Part shown: positions 1 through 10,299 of the stretch, piece by piece
How the letters are laid out: each line of letters begins with the position of its first letter
Position numbering within the stretch: position 1 is the first letter of the stretch
Assembly (NCBI GenBank): GCA_022113835.1
Contig: JAILWY010000006.1
Span: 10,152,501 to 10,216,500 of the forward strand
Reading direction: 5' to 3'
Origin: Atopsyche davidsoni
Lineage: Eukaryota > Arthropoda > Insecta > Trichoptera > Hydrobiosidae
DNA: 64,000 nucleotides
Program-made: the position numbers and the translations under genes
Notes under the pieces: model-generated
The model's input: the letters and a program-made list of their open reading frames with translations, nothing else
The model's database searches: none
What the model was told of the DNA's origin: nothing

Positions 1-1496
1 GACAACCAACGACCAACTTCGATTCGGCGAAAGTTTAAACTTTCAACCTGCGATGCTGAAACTCGATCTGTAATTTTGATCTGAAAAACAGGTGAAGCGT
101 AGATCCTACGGAAACTTTTTACAGTAAAATTTTTTTTTTTGCTGTAAAAAGTTAAACACTCTGCGATATGACTTATTAGCATAATAATCAAAGCCTTTTC
201 TTTCTAGTTGAAATTAATTAACATCCTATGGAAATTTCTTGAAGTTTCACGCAAAGTTACAGTAAAAAGCGACTTCAAAAGCTTTGTGATTACATTTTTT
301 TAAGACATGGCTCTGAAATGTAGTTGAGATTTAAAATGGTTGAAATTTAATGTTTCAAATTCTAGTGGTTCTAAATATTTTTTTCTAAATATTGTTATTT
401 CATAATGTTTAAAACACTTAAGATTTTAAATACTCTCGACATATCATATTTATAACAGCTCATACTTATACCAAACGTCAGATCTTTATAGAAGAATCGT
501 GCATAACACCCAAAAACGTATTATTTTTTAGATAGTATTATTATTTAAGCGTGTATGAATTATTTTTTATAGCAAATGAAGTCACCCAAGAATAAATAAA
601 TCTTCAAAAATGTATATTTTAGGATAAAAATAACTTTATCACGCAGTAGTTTATAAATGGAGATATTATTTCCAATGCAGATTTAATCGGCATTTCATTC
701 GGCGTTACACAGTTATGCTTAAGTATATGAAGCGGAGCAAAATTCTAATGACTTTGAAACATGAACACACTTAGTGTAAACGTTTCAGAAGAAAAGTTAT
801 TATATCCAGCCATCCATCATGTTAGCAGAGACACTACAATATCGCTTGTATGGAAACCAGGTTCAAGGTTTTCAGCTTAAGGCGTGAAAAGGCTTTCAGA
901 ATCACAGATGTTTCAGGGATGCGTGTGAGGCCACGGTAAAGTGGTTGAAATTTAAACAGATGTTATCACAGAAGTTTTTAATAGTATCACTTTCATTTTA
1001 TTTAAATTTTAATCTTTTTAAATAGTTTGACTAACCAACCAATCAGAAAAAGCAGGCTTTAAATAATGAAAATTAAAAATAACTTTAATACTTCAAAAAA
1101 ACACTGTAAATATGTTTTTTTTGTAATTTCTTATTTTTTATGTAATATTTACTTATTTCTTTATTTATAATATTTTCTTTAGAAAATTAAATTCAACTAT
1201 TTGATTATAATTTTTTGTGCGCCTCGTTTGATTAATGCCAAACAAAATCAAGTACTTGAGTTTTTCATCTAATAAAATTTCGATTTAAAGCAAATATAAA
1301 AACTTTTCATATTGAAACACGAAACCAGTGGCGCACGGTGAGTCCAAAATCAAAGCAAGCAGAATTGTTCACTGAATATAAATGAACACGAATCATGCAA
1401 AATGCTTATTAACGATACGTGTCATAAAAAATATCACCACGAATATCATTTTTTTTAGATTTAATGCAAAGTGTTTCAATTTAAAATATATTTTAG
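1..1496. other. AT-rich intergenic DNA
   Basis: No coding block, RNA gene or mobile-element end was recognised. A donor-like ACG|GTGAGT occurs near 1338 but no open exon precedes it. Confidence 0.5.
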
Positions 1497-1581
1497 GGCA
1501 CGCAATACTTTGTTGCTTGTGTGGACCGCATGCCACTGGATTTTACTGGCTCCACGTTTCGGCTTTGGGGTCAAGAACAAG
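1497..1581 (+). CDS. Candidate internal exon, unknown protein
   Basis: An 85-nt block is bounded by an AG acceptor (ATATTTTAG at 1488-1496) and a strong donor (AAG|GTGAGC at 1581/1582). All three frames are open, so the frame is uncertain. The frame starting at 1497 reads GTQYFVACVDRMPLDFTG and on, and ends with one spare base. That phase fits the block at 2420-2493, which starts with two spare bases. No domain is recognised. GC content is higher than the surroundings. It could equally be a chance open stretch. Confidence 0.25.
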
Positions 1582-1971
1582 GTGAGCATAGCGATGCAGT
1601 ACTCTCAAAGCCTTCGTCTTTGACATATTTTCAGGTAATGAGAATTTTCCAGCCTACTTAATTTCATACCGACAACGTTGCATGTTCAGTTTCTGTTGTT
1701 TCAGTAATATGAGAAGTAAAATAAAGTAAGTAGTATATAAAAATAGTATAATTATTCTAAATGCTTTCTCTACTTTCAATTTATTCAAGGCAATACGAAA
1801 TAAATATTAATATTCATGGAATGTATGATAAAAATTATAATAAATGATTTCGAGTATTGATCAACATCATTTACGTTTGAATTCATAGTTCTAGCTAAGA
1901 TATGTGCCTTTTAGTAAATTTTAATAAAAATTTTGTGGCAATTTGTTAAATAAGAAAAAAAAAGCACACAT

Positions 1972-2030
1972 ATATACAGGGTGATTCCAAACTTGTTACA
2001 GACTTGTAATTTGGAGTGACCTTTACAAAT
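1972..2030 (+). mobile_element. Possible single end of a mariner-type element
   Basis: TACAGGGTG followed by TCCAAAC-like sequence resembles the end of the mariner element at 52683. No partner end was located nearby, so it may be a solo or broken copy. Confidence 0.2.
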
Positions 2031-2419
2031 AATAATTTACAATTCTTCCCAAAATCCAAAAAAATATTATTTAAGGAAAATATGTATTTTACTTTGCTTT
2101 ATGACCCGGTATATAAACATTATGAGATTACAACCTCGCAAGGTACCTCTTAAGGAGCTTAATTTTCGCGTTCTCCGTGAATTCAGTAGAATTCATTCAT
2201 AGTATAAAAATATTATTTTATAGCTAAAATAGGTGTTGCAAAATCTTTGCACTTATATTTTATTTTTGTAGTAGATAGAATACCAGGTTGATAGGTCTGT
2301 GACTCATTTGGAAATTACTCTGTGTGTATATATAATATAGATAAATTTTTATTTATATATTTACTGAACAGCAAGGTGACGATTTCTATTAATGAATATC
2401 GTATCATTTTCCATTCCAG

Positions 2420-2493
2420 GCCAGTCTACAGTAAAGCGTTTTTATGCCCACAAAGAAAGCGACCTTCACGAGATATCCTTCAGTTTATGTTAG
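2420..2493 (+). CDS. Candidate terminal exon paired with 1497-1581
   Basis: The block follows a good acceptor (TTTTCCATTCCAG, ending 2419). After two phase bases it reads QSTVKRFYAHKESDLHEI and on to a TAG at 2491-2493. The phase matches the donor at 1581, so a spliced two-exon model is possible across an intron of about 840 bases. No family is recognised. The model rests only on splice signals, phase and composition. Confidence 0.22.
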
Positions 2494-3380
2494 ATATGAT
2501 AAATAGATAAGCCTTCCTGTGCTTTCACGGATAAATGATCGCTATCCGCTTGTAAAAAAGCTTCTATGTGGAGGCCGGCGTCTAGGTCAATACTTTTTCA
2601 GCAGTCGTTGGAATGGCTTAGACGACAAAAAGTTTACTGAATTTACTTTAGGACATACCAATCATGTTGGTAAATATTTTTTGATCAAATAGATAAATAA
2701 TGAAATGGATTTTTTGGAAAATATGAAATAATTTTATTTCGATAAAGATTTTATAATTTCAGAAGTATCAGTTTTTTATTTTATTATTTAATAAACCAAT
2801 ACATATTTTTAAATAAAAAAAAACTCAAACTTCTAGTATTTTGGACGAACTAATATGGCGGTTGTCCTGTACACTGTCAAGCTCTAATGGCCCATAACGG
2901 CATTAATGTCGTGATTAATTATGCATTATCACGTGCGGCTCTAATTTATGATCAATATAATGTGTTTCAGAGCTTTCGCCTGTTTCGAACTTAACCCAGT
3001 TAATCTAAACTTGACATTGTCAACCCGCCATAAAAATATTTTACACCAGTCTGCAGCGTCAAAAAACATCGATTAATCTTAAAAAAATATAAATTTAAGT
3101 ATTATTACACGTAATGATAATAAACAATAAATATTTAAAATTAATGTATTTACGAACTTAACTCAGATAATATACATTTTACAAAGTTTACTAGATTTCT
3201 TTGAAAATAAAAAAAACTGTTTTACTAATTAAAAGCTCAATGAGTTATTATAAAATTTGACAATATCCAATATAACTTTTTTGTGGTTGATTTACGTTCA
3301 TCAATGTTGCAAGATCTTAAAGATAAATTTAAAATAAACTTAAGATTTAGAAATTTGTGAACAACGACAACTATTATTAT
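2494..3380. other. AT-rich intergenic DNA
   Basis: No supported gene or element. The left edge of the palindromic element lies at about 3382. Confidence 0.5.
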
Positions 3381-3381
3381 A

Positions 3382-3622
3382 TAATGATAAAGGTAACTTT
3401 GTATTCTATCTTCACTTTGAGTTTATTATATTTTTTTGCATGACTAGTTTCGACCATATAGACTCAGTTTAGTTATGCATCTGATGATGACCAAGTCTCT
3501 ATGGTCGAAACTAGTCATGCAAAAAATATAATAAACTCATAGTGAAGATAGAATACAAAGTTACCTTTATCATTATATAAAAATGGATCTTCGCCAATCA
3601 AATGCCTTGTCCCTCAACAAGA
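3382..3622 (+). mobile_element. Penelope-like family A copy, palindromic, with hammerhead
   Basis: Two inverted arms of roughly 85 bases (about 3382-3466 and 3492-3579) carry the conserved TCTTCACTTTGAGTTTATTA block in opposite orientations. On the right lies the family end segment GGATCTTCGCC...CCCTCAACAAGA (about 3585-3622), which is shared with the copies at 12.97, 14.41, 43.02, 56.03 and 62.1 kb. The right arm carries an apparently intact hammerhead motif. The left arm has lost the CTGATGA part. Pseudo-LTRs of Penelope-like elements are known to carry such ribozymes. Confidence 0.65.
3476..3521 (+). ncRNA. Type I hammerhead ribozyme motif (family A)
   Basis: Stem I is TGCAT (3476-3480) with ATGCA (3517-3521). 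The core CTGATGA is at 3481-3487. Stem II is TGACC (3488-3492) with GGTC (3503-3506). GAAA is at 3507-3510, then a minimal self-complementary stem III CTAG (3511-3514), and TC with the predicted cleavage after 3516. All invariant core bases are present. Such a short stem III usually acts as a dimer in Penelope-like elements, so activity of a single copy is uncertain. Confidence 0.75.
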
Positions 3623-4538
3623 AAACTATTTTTCTCGACAAAATAATTTTCAAAGTGACGCCATAATTCCTAAAATAATTATTTTAGTAAGTGAGTGAAT
3701 GAGTCAATGACGATCAATGAAACGAGTAGTACTTCTGGTGAACTTGGGTCGCTGGAGTGACCTTGACAATGTCAACTTGCCTTAACTCTTTATCCGAAGG
3801 CTTTCGCCGAATCACCTTAGATCACGTACAAACGCATGGACGGGTCTTGGATTTAATTTATTTAATATTATTATATCAAAGTTAATATTAAGAATAATAA
3901 TAACTATTACACCAAAAAGTATAAAAAAATGTTTTTTTTATCTCTTACTAATTATTTTTATAATTTATGTTATTTGTACAAAAAATATGAATATCCAAAT
4001 GACTTGAATATTACGCACTTTGAATAAGTAACAATTTCGATTTCGAAGCTTTTTCGGTGTAATAAAGTCTTCGAAGGCGAAAGTGCTAATGGAGCGACCC
4101 ACGAAATGAATCGAATGAACAATTGAATTATATAATTAAACTAGCATATCCCTGGTAGTGTATGATCTCAAGCGCCGACAGATCCAAGCTGGAGGGTGGG
4201 AGAGGGTGAGAGGCTACACACCCCCACCCCTACGTGGGCTTACTTCATACTTGTTATCGTAACGACTGATCGGATTTAATGGAAAAACCTTTCATACCAG
4301 CCCACGGCCTTCCACATGATAAATATGTTCAATTTCCATCTTATCGAATGTTAAGATTTCAGATTTTGATATTATCACTCAACATTCATAAACATAAAAC
4401 GCAACACAAAAAAAATATTATTTCGCAAATAAAGATTAACGTTAATAATACACTATTTTACTTCTATAAATAAACCAACAAAATTGAGCTTTAACTACAT
4501 AAATTGTATTATTTGTTAGTAAATGCATTCGTTTAAAG

Positions 4539-5013
4539 CACTGGCTCCCAAAGTGGTCAATATCAAGGGGTCGACGACAGCGAAAAATTAAATTGGGGGT
4601 CCACGAACTGTAAATGGAGGTCTACGAGAGTGGATCCCATTTAAGCAGGTCATCACTAAAATTTAGGCATTCCGTAAATGTCATAATTGAACACAGATTG
4701 AACCTATGTACTTACATAATAATGCTGTTAATCCTGCATTGTATACTATTGCAAGAAGGTTTTTGATAGTTTTTCTATCTTCATACCACACGAAAAACGG
4801 TTTCAGTGTAGTTTTCAATCTTTTTACAAAAAAAAATAGTTATTCAATGTTTACATACCGACATAAAATATGGCGCACCCTGTATATCACATGTCAAAAA
4901 TATATTTAATGATGATGAATTTGTAAAAATTCATTATTAGCAAAGCAGGGGTCTACAAAAAACAGGAAAACTCGCCATGGGGTCGACGGAACAAAATAGT
5001 ATGAGAACCTATG
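4539..5013. mobile_element. hAT-type non-autonomous element
   Basis: The ends are imperfect inverted repeats, CACTGGCTCCCAAAG on the left and its counterpart near CATAGGTTCTCATAC read from the right. The element is flanked by near-identical 8-bp duplications, GTTTAAAG (4531-4538) and GTTTAAAA (5014-5021). The interior repeats phrases such as GGGGTCCACGA and GGGGTCGACG. An 8-bp duplication with this end sequence is typical of hAT elements. No transposase is visible. Confidence 0.6.
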
Positions 5014-5021
5014 GTTTAAAA

Positions 5022-7710
5022 AGCGACATGCTGTATATTTTTTTCTGTTGTGCACATTTCTAATTTTAATAATTTTCTTCTTCAATTTATTTAACTATTA
5101 TTAGGTTATAATGAATTTGTATTTATACTCGGAGCTTTCATACTTTCTCCAAGTTCTCGCAGTCATTGTTATGCAAGAGAGGCAAAGGAACCGAAAAATT
5201 CATTGAAGGTATATCAAGGACACCTCGTCTCCACCCCAAGCCTATAGAGAATCGATACATTGATTCAGTTTGCGGTCCAGAAGGCTCAGAGCAAGCGTCT
5301 CCAGAATAAATAACGTCTTAAATGCATCGATTTTCCTTCGCTTCGTGGCCTTGAAAATCTTCACAGTAGAGAAATTTCGTAACTGAGGGTTAAAATTTTC
5401 ATGAATACTAAGATAATAATTTTTTTTTTTGGATAGTGAATAAAATATCTTATTTACATAAATCGTTGAGTTATTGCTAAATCCACTCTGTTGATCAAGT
5501 TACTCCGGAGTTTAATACTTCGTGAGTATAAATATTTAAAATAGCACTTGCTTTGGTGCTTTGTCTTCGTCCGAATAAATTTTACGACAAAACGCGCAAT
5601 ATTTAATTTTATTATGTTTTTGAAGTAAAATATTTTAAGCCCAAAATGAATATAAGGACAACAGTGGTTGAAATAAATTAAATTTTAGTTTTTAATATTT
5701 CCTTATTTTTCATTGGTATTTACACAAATAAATACATTTTGTTTTGAATAAATATATATTAATTTTATATCCATCAGTAAATCCAACCGTATTTTAAAAC
5801 CTATATTTTTTATATCAAAAGATTCGGTTCAAACACGAACAAAGAAGTTGAACCAAAAAACGAATAATGTGAAAAAATACGTACAAGCGAAAACGTTAGA
5901 ATCTAAGATATCCTGTTTGATAAATTTACATTTGTAGTGATAAATGATAGAAAACTTTGTATTTTTCTTTATGGGTGGGTATATTTTATCAACTTTATAC
6001 TTTCAGGTACTTCGATCATGTAAACTTTTAAGCTCTCTTTTACAAAGTTGACACTTTCTCCGAGTACGCGATGATAAATCGCAGGCACTCAAAAGCATCG
6101 ATTGACCTACTCTCTGATAATATAATATACCTTAACATCCACGACAGGTGCATAATTTGTAATACTCCATATTTTAACAACAAATATTACAAATAACTAG
6201 AAAATGGCGACATTTTAAAAAATTTTGAAACAAAACAAAGACCTAGAAAGGCAAAAATGATTATTACAAATAATGTTTAATGATCGCCGATACATTTAGT
6301 TAATTGATTTTTTACGGTTGGAAACAGTAATATTTTATAATTTTTTAAAAACATAGGTTAACACCACAGCTATGATATCTTAATTTTATTAGGTGCCGTA
6401 CCACTATTAGTGATATCGATTTTTAAGTTCAACGAACTCTGACCCTACAAATAAAAAACCTACTTACTTTTCGCCAAGGCTTTAACAGCTATAGTCAAAT
6501 TTAAATGTAAATACAGTTGGGTTAGAATTAAAAGTTAGGTTAGGTCGCCTTCATTAGTTAAACTCTTTCGCGATTTTGCTGAATAAATAAACCAAGCTTT
6601 GGATATGTATAAAAATTTATATGCAACTGAATGCATCCTATTGCATACAAGGTTTGTTTTACCCGTTACTGCATCGTATATATACAGAGTTGTTAAAAAA
6701 TTGAATATATTATTTCAGGTGTGTTCGTTTATATAGTAAAGGCTTTAGAATTTTCACCATTGAAGCGTAGATTCAGCTACCATGCGTTTTTAGACCAATG
6801 TTGCTCCTCGATCAAATCCCCATAAAAGTCGTATATTTCACGTCGATTTAAAATTCCTGGAGATGCCCTCAGCACTGGGGCCAAAACGGAAAATTATAAC
6901 CAGGGAAATAAAAAAATAAAATTTTCTAGTACCTAATTTAATAATATTAAATTATAATAAGTTCAAACCAAAATATATTTCTGCAATAATTATCGAAATC
7001 AAATTAAAATGGGCGACCGGATCAAGGCACCGCAGGTCAATCACCTGTGCCCTGAAGCTTTACTTATCGCCCCTGCAATTAATACACCTGTACAGGGCTC
7101 GGGACCCTTAACTATGCGGAGAATGTCAGACGAACATGCAACCGTTTGACTCCGGAGTTTACCTGAACATCTACATACTCTCACGCAAAATACTCTGTGA
7201 CCCACACAACTTTAGGGGTGGGACGATCGGTGATCGAAAACAATTTATTTTTAATCGATTTTTTGTTATTAAACGAATTATCAAAATCATAGCAATATGC
7301 AAAGAATTGTGATCCATACACAACCCTAGGGGTCCGAAATTTAAATAGCCTAAAATTACAATGTTTTTTATTTGTGAACGCTTTAAAATAGAAATCGCAA
7401 AGATCTCGTATTTTGTCTAAAAGATTAACATATTTAAAGCAAATTTAAGTATGGATTCATAATGGTGAAAGTCTATTTCGAGCCAATTGGCTTTGAATTA
7501 TATAATTCGATTGTTATGTGTGGTATTTCCCTTCTCTTCTAAAATGTTCCCGAAATTACTCGTGAAACTACAATCCGCATACTTGCTCCGTTCAATGTTT
7601 CATATAAAATGGATTCACGTAAATAACTCTGTTCGCTCATATCATGAATTTATATTTTTCAGCGTAATTATACCAAATAATAAATAAATTCGGTTTCGTT
7701 ATTTACTTTA
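5022..7710. other. Intergenic DNA, mostly AT-rich
   Basis: Nothing was confidently recognised. A moderately GC-rich patch at about 7010-7200 has no clear open frame. Confidence 0.5.
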
Positions 7711-8028
7711 TTAATAATTTGTGACGCGGTCATCCCATTTAAGGATTCTCCTATATAGCCACGTTTTAAACGCCTCAATTCCATAACTGAGACATTCTTG
7801 AGATTTCTTGAGCATAGTACTTTTCTCAAATATCACTTAAATTTCCTGGTCAGGATCCCAGTTCTCATTTAACCGGCTGCCTAAGTATTTTATTTTTTTA
7901 GCTTTCTCCACTTCTTTGTTGTCAATGTTGATTTTGAAGTTGTCAATCGACTTTCTGCTGACAACCATTATTTACGTTTTCTCATGGAGAGGCCGTACTT
8001 ACGGCTAGCATCGTTGACTTTGTCGGCT
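7711..8028 (-). pseudogene. Non-LTR retrotransposon reverse transcriptase relic, C-terminal part
   Basis: Three minus-strand segments in different frames match the order seen in RTE- or jockey-like reverse transcriptases. Segment 1 (8028 to about 7971) reads DKVNDASRKYGLSM, the region before the thumb. Segment 2 (7967 to about 7835) begins MVVSRKSIDNFKIN and ends KKIKYLGSRLNENWDPDQEI, the familiar KYLG-LN-W-Q-EI pattern. Segment 3 (7792-7711) reads LSYGIEAFKTWLYRRILKW and on to DDRV. Frameshifts and stops between segments make it a dead copy. The catalytic YADD part lies upstream and is not visible. The clade cannot be fixed from this fragment. Confidence 0.6.
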
Positions 8029-8094
8029 AGTGTCTATAATAAATTGCAACTTTTTTTCATATAAATTCAAAGCACTTGGCTTGGTGTGCAACTT

Positions 8095-8225
8095 AATGTG
8101 GTGGCACGTGTCCCCAGGAGAGATGAGTCGCCCCGGTGGAGTGCGGCTCCTTTGACGCCGCTCGTTAGAGCCAAAGCCTCAGAGACTCTTCCTAATGTTG
8201 CACGTAGACAGAAGTTCCAAGCAAG
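8095..8225. other. GC-richer patch next to the reverse transcriptase relic
   Basis: This block is clearly richer in GC than the flanks and may be more of the same decayed element. No confident reading frame was found. Confidence 0.25.
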
Positions 8226-8565
8226 AGTTTCAACCCATTTTATATTTTAAAATTCAAACAATTTAAAAAAATTACGAGAAACAGGTAAATAGCAAATTTG
8301 TATAAAGCACCATGACGATCCTTCATCCTGTTTTCTTTTTTAGAAAACTCATTGAAGTAATCCGATGTTTTGGGTGTATAATAATTTTAATGATTTGGTC
8401 TGCTTGTAGAATACGATTTACTCCTTGAAAAATGTTTTTAATATTCAATTCAGACAGGTTTCAATATTGTTAATCCTTGAGGTTTTAACAATATTTCCAT
8501 CTGCTTTCAATGGCTCCTGTAGTAAATCCTGAGCAGTCATTTTTACATCTAAATCGGTCATTAAA

Positions 8566-8835
8566 TTACCTTAATCTTTTTTTTATATTTACTCCAAAAT
8601 TTTCTTCTTGGTGATACATAAGACTACAAATATAACTACAGTGGGGACATTCAAATGAATTCTCATACTTGTGCACTATCTGATGAATACGCAGAGCAGA
8701 CAATTTCCTGCATTTATAGTCACATTGATGACAAGTAAATATGTTACCGTCATAATGCAGCATCTTATGCTGCTTTAAACCATTCACGGAATTACTTATG
8801 TCTTGATCACCATCGGGATGAATAAATTTATCAAA
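8566..8835 (-). pseudogene. C2H2 zinc-finger protein fragment
   Basis: The open frame encodes about 89 residues with no convincing ATG start and a stop in frame upstream. It holds the second half of one finger (NGLKQHKMLH), one complete C2H2 finger (CHQC, 12 residues, HQIVH) joined by a short linker, and the start of a third finger (CPHCSYIC) that loses its histidines and ends in a lysine/arginine-rich tail. C2H2 fingers bind DNA or RNA, and the spacing is typical of insect multi-finger transcription factors. It could be one exon of a live gene, but the broken third finger favours a relic or retrocopy. Confidence 0.55.
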
Positions 8836-9019
8836 TCAAGTTTGTTTGGCCGCAAGATTTATTCAGAATAGGCAACGCCAGGACATAATTAGGCTCGTAT
8901 GAGCTTAATTTTAAAAAGATTATGTAATAGTCGTTACTAATAATATTTTCATGGCTTAGTAGCTTTTTTAATTGAAATACAAAAACACTTTTTACATATA
9001 AGGCAATATACATTATTCC

Positions 9020-10150
9020 CTACGTGTCGGCATAATTAATACTGTCTAACAGCGCGTGTCAGAAACTTCACAGAACAGGCGCTAATAATACGTACTGGGT
9101 CTTGGAGTCCACGTGGAATTTGAATACGAAATCGATCCAAAAACTTCAAACGACCCAACGCCGGTAAAAAGGTTTTACATTTAACATCATAAGCCATTCG
9201 ATGAGGCATTAAGCGGGTGTGCTCGATGTCTCCTTGCGAGGTGGATTCGCTCTAAAGAAATATGATGGAGAATTATGGAGATGAATAGGAGCCTTGAGAT
9301 AATCCGATTGAAATTTTTATTTACAACAAATATCGACAGATAAATGTATACATATGCTTACAGATATTATAAGCCGGTGCTACTGGATTATTTTGGGATT
9401 TCTTGGGTTTCAAACGGAAAATGAAGACGTTCTAAGACAAAAACCACGACTCAGAAGAAACACCCAAGAAACCCTAATGCCACGTGAAATATATATATAT
9501 ATATATATATTAAATTAAATCGAACTACAATTTTGTTCATCGGATCGATAAGATGTTAAATAAAATAAATTAAATTAATAGAAAACCGTCATATTACCAA
9601 AAATGAAAAATTGCAATGGAATCTATTTTATTTTTATTCTGTTCTTTTATCACATAGAAATCTCATAGGAAGCCTTTGATGATACTTGTTAAATATTTGT
9701 ACATACAGCATTAAATCTTTTCGCATATTTTTTTCAATAAACGTCAGTGTTCTTGTTTAGACGACATTTGATAAAACTCTCTCAAATCATCGCAATCTCA
9801 CCAACACAGAGAATATGAAGTGCAATTTTAAACAGAATCAGTATGACGTCACTTTCCACGTGCAGGGGTCGATCCCAATGCTAAGGGTTCATGACCGTTT
9901 TTCCGTCAATAACTCAATGGGAATACTCAGTCTATCAGAAGAGGGTATCGCTTTATATTTGATGGGGTTTTTTTTTTATGAAATGGTATACTTCCCCATT
10001 ATTTTGATATCAGTCGGTATACTTGAATACTGTGATGTCTTATGGTTTCTCTCATTCTATTTTTTTGTATATTTCATTACTTTTATTTATAATCAATATT
10101 GGTGGTGTTTTTATCTGAGTTCTGATCTTTCAATTGATATTTTTTTTATT
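9020..10150. other. Intergenic DNA with a short TA microsatellite
   Basis: A (TA)n run lies at about 9488-9511. A 127-codon open stretch at 9815-10198 is low-complexity and Phe/Tyr/Ile-rich and was not accepted as a gene, although its right end overlaps the better exon candidate at 10157. Confidence 0.4.
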
Positions 10151-10156
10151 TTTCAG

Positions 10157-10288
10157 CTGAAAGGTCTTACCTGGAAGAAGCAATTCGCAGGGACTTAGGA
10201 GAAGTCCAGGCGCCTCTCACGGTCTGCAGGACGTCACTAAGGGCAGGGAGAGAGGCTGTAGTGGCACGCGCTCCTGAAAAAAAATACC
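10157..10288 (+). CDS. Candidate internal exon, unknown protein
   Basis: It follows a strong acceptor (TTTTTTTATTTTTCAG, ending 10156) and ends at a possible donor ACC|GTATGAG (10288/10289). After one phase base the frame reads AERSYLEEAIRRDLGEVQ, then APLTVCRTSLRAGREAVV, a hydrophilic and plausible helical segment. The GC content is well above the AT-rich flanks. No family is recognised. It could also be a non-coding exon or chance. Confidence 0.3.
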
Positions 10289-10299
10289 GTATGAGCATC

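Noticed and set aside
9815..10198. Open frame of 127 codons
   Set aside because: The bulk is Phe/Tyr/Ile-rich low-complexity sequence running through a poly-T intron-like tract. Only its end overlaps the candidate exon at 10157.
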